Assembly: GCA_022836615.1 (NCBI GenBank)
Contig: MU405294.1
Span: 62,001 to 126,000, forward strand
From: Annulohypoxylon bovei var. microspora
Taxonomy: Eukaryota > Ascomycota > Sordariomycetes > Xylariales > Hypoxylaceae
Length of the DNA stretch: 64,000 nt
Reading direction: 5' to 3'
The translations under genes and the position numbers were made by a program. The notes under the pieces were generated by a model that was given only the letters and a program-made list of their open reading frames with translations, made no database searches and was not told the origin of the DNA. This document shows, one piece after another, positions 1-11,042 of this stretch (position 1 is the stretch's first letter; each line of letters begins with the position of its first letter).

Positions 1-813
1 GTTATTTATTTAATTTAATTTATTAAATTATAACGTTAATAATAATGTAATAAATAAAAAATTAAATAAACTTATAAATTAATATAATAACTTTATTATT
101 CCGGATATAATAATATTAAAATAATAATTAAACGTTATAAAAAAAATTATTATAAAACGTTAATATATTATGGATTTACCTCGTATATAAAATATATTAA
201 TCGATAAATTCGATTAATTATAATTATTATTTTCATTAATTTTTTTAACGTTTTTTTTTTAAAACGAAAATAAATTTATTATTTTTTAAAAGCGGGAGGT
301 TAAATTTAACGAATATATTTATTATGCGATTAAATAATATAATAATAAATTTATTTTTTACCTACATTTTTTATTTATAACGTTTAATATATTTCGCCGT
401 TAATAAATAAATACTTGTAATTTTTTTTACATTAATTATATAATTATAAAAAAATACATTATTATTAACGATATTTAAATAATTTTTAAAAATTTTTTTA
501 ACGAAATAAAAAACTTATTTAACTTTATTATTTAATATTTAATAAATATCTTAAGATTTTAAATATTTTAAGTTAATAAGCGGGTTAATTTAAACGTAAT
601 AATTAACACTTTTAATTATTTTTTTATGTTTTTTATATTATTAATAATTAATTTATAATAAAATAACTTATAATAACTTATATTTTATTACGTTAAATAA
701 TTAATTATTAATAACTTTAATAAAATTTAAATTAATTAAAAAAACTTACGATTATATTTTTATATTATTATTTATTATTTTAAATTATATATTAAATTAT
801 TTATAAAGCATGT
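1..813. repeat. RIP-saturated sequence left of the gypsy element
   Basis: Composition matches 7163-10330 rather than the gypsy interior, so this is probably the left half of the older DNA split by the insertion. No domain was recognised. Confidence 0.5.
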
Positions 814-818
814 AATAA

Positions 819-1034
819 TGTAATAACGTTTAGCTGCCACTACTTTTAAAATATATTAATGGAGCAATTAATTAATATCTTAATTATAAGGTTAATATAT
901 AAAGACCCTTTAAAGGAAATTATTTTATAATTTTCTTTTTTTTAATTTTTCATTTTAAATATTTTCGTTAATAAAGTATATGATCCCACTATTATATAAG
1001 CTTTATTTTGATTTAAGATTTGTTTATTATAATA
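819..1034 (+). repeat. 5' LTR of the Ty3/gypsy element
   Basis: 216 bp, beginning TGTAATAACG. It aligns without gaps to 6942-7157. Where the two copies differ, the changes I compared are transitions (C/T or G/A). The terminal CA expected at the right end reads TA, again as RIP would leave it. Confidence 0.85.
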
Positions 1035-4000
1035 TAATATTTAAAGTTATTTATTTATTTTATTTTTTTAATTTAAGGGCTTACCTTTAAAATTCCCTTT
1101 TTTCTTAAATACGTAAATGCTTACGCATTAATCTGATTTTTTTTAAATTATAATATACTTAAAACTTTATTTTTAATTTACATTTAATTTTTAAAAGCTT
1201 TTATTTTCCCAAATAAAATTCCCCATATTAATGGTTATAAAGCTTTACTTTTACTTATAATAAAATACCCTTTAATATTATTTATTTTATTATTAATTAA
1301 TGATGGTATTTAAATTATTAAATAAAAGCCTTAATAAAAATATTAAGCTATTTATTAACTAGGTTAATTAATTAAGACTTACCTTTATTCCTTTAATTAT
1401 ATAACCTTAAGTTAATAAGTTTTTACTTGTGGTTAAAAAAAAATTTTCAACCTTAAAAAAAGCGTTAAAACCTTTAACGGCTTAAAGAACTACTTAATTA
1501 ATTACTTAACAACAAGATTGGAAGCTTATTCCTCTTTTTAAAAGGAAAAGGAAAAGAAGAGCTTTGTTTATTAATAAATTTTTTAATTAAAATGAACATA
1601 CCTTTTAATTAAACTTATGATAAAGCTTCACCACCTTACCTTTAAGGCTTAATATAATAAAGGTAAATTTACTTTAAATTATATTATTTATTATTTTAGA
1701 TAAATTAATAACATTAAAAGATTAATCGTAAATTATTACCTTTTTTTTTATTCTTTTTATTCCTTTTTTTCCCTTTACTTTCTTTACTTCTTTTCACACC
1801 CCTTACTCTTTTATTTTAACTTATGTATTATAAGATTTAATTATTTTTTTAATGGAATAAAATAATAAGTTTAAAGAATTAAATAGTTTTTAATGTATTT
1901 TTAAAACATAATTAATAGTTTTATTTTTATTTTTATTAAAAATTTATATTAAAGATTTATGTTTTTTATTAAATAAATTAAATCTTATATTTAAAGAATA
2001 AAAAGTAAATATAAAAAATAAGCTTTAAATTAATTAATAAGAATTCCTTAAAAAATATATTTAATTTATATAACTTTATTTATTTATTAAAAGTAAAGTT
2101 AAATTAATCCTTTAACTTTTTTTTATTAAAAATAATATTAATTAATATATTAAAGTTAAATAAATATACAACTTATTAAAGTTATTATATAATAATTTTA
2201 ACATTAAAGTTTAAGTTAAAAATAACTTTTATAAGTTTAATATATAATTAAATAAGTAATTCTTTAAATTTTACGCATTTTTTATATCGTTAATAAGTAA
2301 AAAAAAAATCCTAATATTTAAATAAAAAGAAAAATTAAATTATTAATTAATTATTAATTTCCATATTTAAGTTTTTTATTATTACTTAAATAAGAAAATA
2401 AAATTTATTAAATTCAAAAACTTTTATTTAATGTTAATTTAATAATGTATTAAAGTTGCTTAAAAAAGAGCTAGCCTTATAATTTCTTAACCTTAATTTA
2501 AGGTTAAAGTTACCCTTAATATTATAAAAATAATTTTTATCGGTTTTAATATTTTTTACCTAATAATAAAGATTATAATTTAAGTATATATAAAGGAACT
2601 TTTTTAAGTTTTTTTAATTCTTTGTTAATATAGTATTTTTATAACACTTAATATAAATTTAATTTATTATTTTTATAAGCAAAAAAGCCATTTCTTTAAT
2701 AATTACTTGGCGCACAATATAAAAACTAAAATGGTGGTTATTATTTTAAAAAAAAAAACAACGGAATATAATAAAGATAATATTAATTTAAAGTTAAAGA
2801 AAAATAACGTTTAAGTAAAACCTTTAATTTAAGTTCTTTTTTATATATTTATTTATTAACATTTATTTTTATTAATTTTAATTTTTTTAACCTTATAATA
2901 AAAAAATTATAATTTATGATTAATATATTAATTTGTTTATGAAATATAAATGTGATAATAACGATATAAATGTTAATAAATATTAGAATATAAGCGTATA
3001 TAATTATTAATTAATGAAATGTATATTTAATAATAAATGTATAAGACCTTTTTATTATTTAATTTAATTAGTTTATTATAATTAAAAGCTTTAATAAATA
3101 AACTATTAATTGGATTAATAAGATAATTTATATTAATATTTAAATGTAAGATAAAAGTTTTTATAATATATTTATCCTTTTAATAAACCTAAGGAACCAC
3201 TCTTAATTCCAAGTAATATTAAGGTTTAAATTTTTGGCGGAATATAATATTATGTTAAATAGTTAATATTAACGGTTAATTTTCTTTAAGTTATTATTTT
3301 CCTACCATTGTTATGTTTTTAATATTACGTTAAAACTTTTTATTTTTTAAAGAAATATAGATAAGATTACATAAAAAGATATGGAATATTATAATTACTT
3401 TTAATTTTATATTTTAAAGGAAAAGTAAATTATTATGGCGTTTATATATTTTATAATAAACTTTATAATTAAAATAAATTAATAGTTTTTTATTATTATC
3501 CCGCTTTTTCTTTTTTAATTTTTTATTAAACCCTTGGTATATTTTATACCACCACCCACCATAAATATTTATTTAATTTTAAGCTTAACATTTATTAAAA
3601 AGATGTTATATTTTTAATAAAATCCTAACGTAATTTACGGGTTATTAAATATTTTTATTTTATTATACCAAAAATTTAATTTAACCTTTAAAGAAAAGTT
3701 ATAATAAAAAAATAATCTTATTTAAGAATAAATCATAAAAAAGCTCCCCTTTTATTTATATAATTTAATTAAGGTATTTTTAAAAAAAAATAACGATTCA
3801 TTACCACTTCATTAGTTTTTTAATTATAAAATAAACTTAAAAAAAAATATTAACTTTATTAAATTATATTTTTTTTATAATATAAATATGGAATATTTAT
3901 AAGCTTTAAAAGAATATTTATTAAACCACTTACATAAAAAGTGGATCGTATTTAATATAATTAAATATAAATCTTTTATTTTTTTCGTAAAGAAATTAAA

Positions 4001-4310
4001 AGATGGCTTAAGGTTTTATATTAATTATTAAGAATTAAATGTTTATATTAAAAAGGATTATTATCCTTTCCCTTTAATTAATAAAATGTTAAAAAAAATC
4101 TTTAAGGTTAAAGTTTTTATAAAGTTTAATATTTGTTAAGTTTTCCACCGTATTAAAATAGATTTTGTTTTAAAAAACCTTATTATTTTTTAAATTCATT
4201 TCAAATTATATAAGTACCATGTATTCCCCTTTAAGTTAAACAATGGGTTTAATGCGTTTTAAAGGTATATTAATTAAGCTTTTTTTTTATTTTTTAATAA
4301 TTTTTGCACG

Positions 4311-4340
4311 GTGTATGTGGATGATATTTTAATTTATTTA
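4311..4340 (+). other. reverse transcriptase YVDD active-site motif (relic)
   Basis: Ten consecutive plus-strand codons read VYVDDILIYL, which contains the two catalytic aspartates of retroelement reverse transcriptases. About 350 bases upstream, the same strand reads like the conserved RT segment around 'VKK.DG.LRF', interrupted by RIP-type stops. Confidence 0.85.
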
Positions 4341-6580
4341 AAAGATTTACTTTTCCATAAATACCACATATAATAAATGTTAAAGTATTTGTATTTTATT
4401 AGCTTATAAATTAATATTTAAAAAAATAAATTTTTAATTACGAAGATTAAATTTTTAAGGTTTATTATTTTTATTTTTAATATGGTTATTAATTAGGATA
4501 AAATTAAGGTTATTTAAGATTAAGAAATTTTTATTTAAGTTTAAAAACTTTAATTGTTTTTAAGTTTTTATAATTTTTATTAATAATTTATATTAAAGTA
4601 TAATTAAATTATAAAGTTTTTATATTTCTTTACCACCATTTTACATTGGATTTAGATTAATGAGTATATTAAGGTATTTAAAATGTTGAAAATAATTTTA
4701 ATTATTTTTTTAATCTTAAAGTACTTTTATAAGAATTAAAAAATTAAGTTAAAAATTAATATTTTTAATGGGGTGATTTTTAAAGTTTTTTTATAATTAA
4801 ATAAGTTAAGGGATTAATATTTAATGGTTTTTTTCTTTAAGATAATGATTCTTTTAAAATGTAATTATTTTATTTATAATAAAGAGTTTTTTATTATTAT
4901 AATAATAATAAAATTTTAAAAATACATATTCATTTTATTAAATAATAAATTTAATATATTTATAAATTATTAATTATTATAATATTTTACCATTAAAAAG
5001 ATGTTAAACTTTTATTAAGTTAATTGGAATAAACATTTATTTTAATTTAATTATAAGTTATATTATTATTTAAAAAAGGAGAATGTAATAATTAACACCT
5101 TGTTTTAAAAAGTAATTAATTTAACCATTTAAAAAACGATTAAAAAGTATAATTAATTTATTATTTTATTATTTTTTTTAATGTTCCACAATGGAATAAA
5201 TCTTTTATAACCTTTAATTAATAAGTTTTTAATAAATTTATTATCTTTTGATTTTTAATGTATTTTAATTGCGGTGGAAATTTTTAAAAAAAAATTATTT
5301 TAAGGTATTAGGTTAATTAACATTATTTTAATGGTTAATTAAAATGTTATTAAGTTGGAAATGTAGTGTAAATGGGTTAAGAAAAGAGAAAATGGGTATA
5401 TTTTATGGGATGGATTATTACTTTTAAAAGAAAAGTTAATGGTCTTGGATAATAAAAAGTTTTATATTAAGTTATGTAATGAATTTTATTGCCTTTTAAG
5501 TTAAGCGTATTTAAATCGAAATAAAATGTATGTAATAATGTTAAAAAAGTATTTATGGTTTAATATAAGAACGTTTATAAATTATTATTATGTTTATTAT
5601 AAGTAATGTTAAAAAAGTTAAAATTTTAGGGTTAAATTAATAAGCTTGCTTTAACCATTTTTTATTAACGAATAAATATGGTAATATATTTCGATAAATT
5701 TTAAATTTATGTTTTTTAATCGTAAAAGATTTAATTTAATTTTAATGATTATTAATTAATTAAATAAAAGATTTTTTTTATTATTTATATATAAGATTTA
5801 TATTATTATGTAATTTATAAATTTATATTATAAACATATTTAATATATTTATAAAATTTTTAAAACGATTATGTTTAATAAAAGTTTTTAATTTATAACC
5901 GTTTTTTTAAATAAATTAATTAAGCTTATTAAGGTGGATTTTCGTAAGTTAATAACGAAGTATTTATAATTTAACGGTTAAACGGAAATTTTTAATTAAT
6001 TTATTTAAATGAAATTGTGACTTTTTATGGATTATTTTTAAGATAATTAATTAAAAATATTACTTTACTTAAATTTTACATATGTTATTTAATTGTATTT
6101 AAGTATAAGGTTTTCCTTTGTAAAAATAAAAATGGGATTTATTTTAAAGATAATCTTTAATTAATAAGTTTATATTTGTAAGTTTAAAATCTTTTAAAAA
6201 AAGCTTAATTATATTATTACTTAATTATTAACGAAGTGTTAAACTTTTATTATATAATAAGCTTATAAAAATCTTTTATTAACATAAGATTATTAAAATA
6301 AACAAGTTAATAAAAAGAAACGGTTAATAGATTAAATAATGGGTGATTAGGTGTATGTTTATAAAGGTAATTAATAAATAAATTGCTTTTATAATGATTT
6401 AAATTATCCGATGGTAAGTTTTTTTAAAATATTAATAAAGTTTTATTATAATGTTTTTAAAATTAATTTACCTTTAAATATAAAAATTTATTAAGTTTTA
6501 AATATAAGTTAATTAATTAAAGCCTTAAATAACTTAGTTTTAAGGTAAATAATAAATCCCCCATTCTTAATAAAAATTAA

Positions 6581-6790
6581 TAAAGAATAAAAATATGAAA
6601 TATTTAAAATATTAAATTTTAAGTTTTTTAAGGGAAAGTTTTAATATAAAGTGGATTAAATAAGTTATAATTTTAATTTAATATAATATTTTTTTAAGGA
6701 TTTTTTTAATGCGTTAATTAAGGTAAAAAACTTTTATGATTTATATTTTAAGGCCGTTAATTTTTTAATTAAATTTTGATAATAAATTAA
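6581..6790 (+). other. chromodomain-like segment at the C-terminus of pol (relic)
   Basis: Read across stops, this segment resembles the chromodomain pattern at the end of chromovirus integrases: a Glu/Tyr/Glu-Ile-Leu start, a 'GK-Q-YKV-W-GY' core and a 'F-A-KFY-YP' end. It follows the integrase region and precedes the 3' LTR, the usual place. Such domains guide integration towards heterochromatin; whether this copy ever did so cannot be told. Confidence 0.6.
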
Positions 6791-6941
6791 AGCCATTACA
6801 AAAAATAAAATATTAAAAATAATAAATAAAAATAATTTATTTATTATAAAAAAAAAAGAAATTAAGAAAATAAATTATAAACGCATTAATAAATAACTTA
6901 TTTTTTTTATAAACCAAATTTTCTTCCAAAGGAAAAGGTTA

Positions 6942-7157
6942 TGTAATAACGTTTAATTATTGTTATTTTTAAAATATATTAATAAAGTAATTAATTAATA
7001 TTTTAATTGTAAGGTTAATATATAAAAACTTTTTAAAGAAAATTATTTTATAATTTCCTTTCTTTTAATTTTTCATTTTAAATATTCTCGTTAATAAAAT
7101 ACGTAATCTTATTATTACATAGGTTTTATCCTGATTTAAGACTTGCTTACCGTGATA
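6942..7157 (+). repeat. 3' LTR of the Ty3/gypsy element
   Basis: 216 bp, the same length as the 5' copy. It ends in GTGATA and is followed by AATAA (7158-7162), matching AATAA at 814-818. It keeps more C and G at its right end than the 5' copy, so the two LTRs were mutated independently. Confidence 0.85.
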
Positions 7158-7162
7158 AATAA

Positions 7163-8060
7163 CCTTTAAATTTAAAATAATTAATTATTAATATCGTTTT
7201 AAATAATAAAATCGTGGTAACCTTTATATATATAACTTTATATAAAATAAAAAAACGCTTTTTTATAATATAAATATTAATAAAATTTAAGGAAATTTCG
7301 CCACGTTTTAAGTTAAATATATTTCGTTTTTTAATTTAATTTTAAATTAAAGGTTTAAAAGTAATTTATTAAATTTATTTAATTTAAAATAATTTTATAT
7401 TTTTAAATAATTTTAATAAATGATTTCGTTAATAAAGGTATATATGTGTACTTTAATTTATTATTTTTAAATAAAAAAAAATTAATAAATATTAAATTAA
7501 TTAACGTTGCTTTAATTTTATTTAATTATATTATTATTAATATATAAATTATTAACGAAATTATTATTCGAAAATATTATTTTATTAAAATAAAAGTTTT
7601 ATTAATAACGTTATAACGTATAATAAAATAAAAAATTAATTTATATAATTTTTTTTATTAATTTTATTACTTTTAATTATTAATTATTAATTTTACGGTA
7701 AATAAATCTTTTAATAATAAGTATTATTTTTTTATTATTATTTAAAATAATTTATGGATAATTTTATATAATTATATTATTATATTTAAGTGGGAAGCGA
7801 ATATTAATTTCTTAGCTTATACGGATGTTTATATTATAAAAGCGTATATAATTAAATATTATTTTAAAATTAAAAAAAAAAACCGGTTTTTTAATAATTT
7901 AATTTATAAGATTTTATTTTATATATTAAATAAAACATTATTATTATTATTTATAATTAAATATATAAATAAATTAATTAATAAAAAAAATATAATGGTT
8001 TAAAAAATAATATATAAACTTTTAAATATATTATTATAAATGGGTATTTATATTATTTAT
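7163..8060 (+). mobile_element. probable Ty1/copia RT-RNase H relic, older than the gypsy insertion
   Basis: On the plus strand, from about 7380, conceptual translation across stops resembles the end of a copia reverse transcriptase: a 'IYVY...LLFL' region near the usual YVDD, then a segment like the copia stretch leading to 'HYLG'. At 7810-7930 a block resembling the copia RNase H 'YTDASYA...GYYFK' region follows. Mutation is heavier here than in the gypsy copy, so the reading is uncertain and gaps must be assumed. If right, the gypsy element inserted into this element or close to it. Confidence 0.4.
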
Positions 8061-10330
8061 TATATAAATATTTAATTTAAAATTAATTAACCTTAATAAT
8101 TTATTACCGAAGCCGGCGAAATTAAAAAAAATAATTTAACTTTTATTAAATATAAAAACCGATTAAAACTTTTATATTTTAATAATATTATTTATTTTTA
8201 ATGGTTAATTTATTATAATTAATATATTAAATCCCTTATATTATAATTTTAAATTAAACCGTAAATTTTTTTATATAATTTAAAATATAAATTTTATAAA
8301 TTATAATTTAAAGATTTTTATTAAATAAAAATAATATTTTATTATTTATTTTAAAAATTAATAAATAATATTATAATGGTTAATAATATATAATATAAAA
8401 CGTACGTTAATGTATATATAATTTATTAATTATATTATAAAATTATTTATAATTTTAATTATTTTTAAATATATAAAATTTTAATTAATTATAATAAATT
8501 TTAAAATGAAAATATTTTAATTTTTAAAATTTATAACTTTTAAAATAAACTTATAAATCTTTAATTAAAAAATTAATAAAATAATTTAAAATAAAAAATT
8601 CTCGGTTAATGTTTAATAAATCTTATATTTAATTAAAATTTTTATATTAATAAATATTTAAAAATTAATAATAATATAAATTATTAAATTAATTTAAAGG
8701 TTAAGTTTATAATTTTAAATGTTTAAATTAATAATATTTTTTTTAAAATTAAAAATACTTTAAACTTAAAATAACGTTAATTTTATAATTTATTTATAAA
8801 TTATTATTATTAAATTTTAAATAATTAAAATCTTATATTTTTTTTAATAAATATAAATAATATTAATAATAATAATAAATCATATATATTAAATATTTTT
8901 TTTTAATATTTATAATAAATAATAATTAAATATAATTATTTTAATCCGATATTTTAAATTATTTTTATTAATGTTACGATTAATTTAATTAACGATTATA
9001 CTTTTTATATAATGTTATGTTTTTTAATTAAAAGTAATTTAAACTTTTTTTTAAATTTAATTTTAAATTATATATAAATTAATTTTATTAACATATAATA
9101 TTTTTTTATTAATAAAAAATTTATAATTAATTTTAAAATATTAATATAAATTAATTTTTAATTAAACGAAATATTTTTTAAATTAAAAAGTCGGTTAATA
9201 AATAACCGTAATTACGTTTTATTAAATAATTTTTATTAATTATTTCTTATTTTTAATAAAACTTTTTTTTATTTTAATAAATTAATTAACTTTATTAAAA
9301 TAAATAATTATAATATTTATATATTTTTTAATTAAATAATTTATTTAAATATTATAATGCGTTAATAAAAATTTAAATAAAAATAATTTCGAATTATTTT
9401 AAAGGTTATTTATAATATAATTATTATAAAAATTAAATAAAAATTATTAAATATTTATATATATGTTAATTTATTTATAAATAAAGTTATTAATTTTAAT
9501 AATATTTTTTAAATGTTTTTTATTAATTAAACCATAAATAATTATAATTATAAACATTTTATATTTTTTAATTAATTTATATTATCCATTAAAACCACCG
9601 GTTATAACATAAATTAAAACTTTATTTTTTTTTTAAAAAACTAATAATTTAAAGTTTCATTTCCCCGTTATTTTTAAAGCTTAATGTATATTTATAAAAA
9701 ATATTTAAATAAATAAAAATTTCATTAACGGCATTTTTAATATAATATAAAATTTAATTTAATAATTAAATAAAAATTATTAATTTATATTTTTTTTTAT
9801 TATTTTTATTATTTTTAATTAATATATTAATTTTATTTCGCATTATATAAAAAATAATTAATTTATTATATTTATATTTTAATTTATATATAATTATATT
9901 ATAAAAAATTACTTTTATAATTATATATAATTTCTTTTAATATTAATTTATATAATTATTATTTATAAATTTTAAAATATAATATATAATTAAATAATTA
10001 TTAATATATTTTATAAAAAATTCGTTTTAAGTTTTATATATATTATTATTTTAAAAATTAAATTTTTAAATAATTTATTATTTAACGTTTTTTTTAATTT
10101 AAAAAAATTACAACGTAAATAAAATATAAACGTTATTTAACGGCGTTAAAATTAAATATTACATATTAATTATATAATTAATAATTAATTATTAATTATT
10201 AATTATATTTATAATTTTAATTTAATAATTTATTAATTAATTATAAATATTTTAATAAAATAAATAATTAATTTTAAATTACATTATATTAAAAATTTTT
10301 CCCATTATTTAAAATTAAAATCGTTACATA
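8061..10330. repeat. unidentified RIP-saturated sequence
   Basis: Very AT-rich sequence with the same CpG-only residual C pattern. No LTR pair, terminal inverted repeat or convincing domain could be read on either strand. It is probably one or more very old transposon copies. Confidence 0.5.
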
Positions 10331-11042
10331 ATTACAAGTTTCAACGTATTATAAAATCCACTTTATTAAAAAGTTTTCCTTACTTAAGCTACTTGTAGAT
10401 TACCGTATAATTACCCATGCTCTGTAGCGTCTCGGCCGAATGAAGGTATCATTAGTTACCCCTGGTATGCTGACTGTTCAGATCTTGCAGCTCCCGGCGC
10501 TGAAACCCCAATCCCATTGACTACCACCTAGTTCAATAGGAACCTGCAGATTTCAGTCCTCCCTCCCCTGACGCCTGTAACATGTAACATGTGGGAACAC
10601 AAGCTGAACATCGCTTACGGATATGTATCAAGTCTGGTTCGATACATTTTACTGAGACCACATAAGATGCTTATTCGCATTAAGTAGGTACCTAGCTATA
10701 AGAGGCTGACCACCAGAGTCACCTGATGGATCCTATTCATAGATAGGTAGGGACTTGAGCTGAAGCTTATGAAACAGGGCATGCTCCTCTTTATGTTTAC
10801 TTGATTCCTACGATGTCGCTCAATGTAAATGTTGCGTAAGAAATGATTATTCGGCCACATAAACTGTAGTTGTGTTGAATTTTTAACATAGCATGGTTCT
10901 TTTAAACCTCATTTTGATTCTTCAACCTTCTCTACCACATCCTACTTAAGTAGACATCTACTCTACGCTTATTATTGGACCAGATTAATCGATTAGAAGT
11001 CCTGCGACTGCGCATGCAGTTGCGGGCCAAAGTCCCTACGCC
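10331..11042. other. intergenic, isochore edge and NLR upstream region
   Basis: Composition changes within about 100 bp from AT-rich to normal. No open reading frame of note is present. The stretch should hold the promoter and leader of the gene at 11043. Confidence 0.6.

Larger units (their letters stand above)
819..7157 (+). mobile_element. RIP-degraded Ty3/gypsy LTR retrotransposon with chromodomain
   Basis: Two 216-bp direct repeats (819-1034 and 6942-7157) bound a 5.9-kb interior, and AATAA flanks both ends as a 5-bp target duplication. A purine-rich tract (6928-6938) sits just before the right repeat, as a polypurine tract should on the plus strand. Translating the plus strand across stops shows, in order: an RT palm region from about 3970 with the catalytic YVDD (about 4311-4340), an RNase H region, an integrase zinc-binding-like region (about 5500-5640), and a C-terminal chromodomain-like segment (about 6581-6790). 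The order RT-RNase H-integrase defines Ty3/gypsy, and the chromodomain places it among chromoviruses. Every coding frame is full of stops, so the copy is dead. Confidence 0.85.
1..10330. repeat. AT-rich RIP-type isochore, gene-free
   Basis: This 10.3-kb stretch is almost only A and T and has no credible open reading frame. Outside the central retroelement, the remaining C residues are nearly all followed by G, and CpA is almost absent while TpA is everywhere. That is the signature of repeat-induced point mutation (C to T on either strand), known from filamentous ascomycetes. Normal composition returns abruptly at about 10330-10400. Embedded elements are listed separately. The left edge lies outside the window, so the full size is unknown. 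Confidence 0.93.

Noticed and set aside
1..10330. Centromere or mitochondrial origin of the AT-rich block
   Set aside because: LTR pair, target duplication and CpA depletion show nuclear RIP of transposons; position relative to a centromere cannot be judged from this window.
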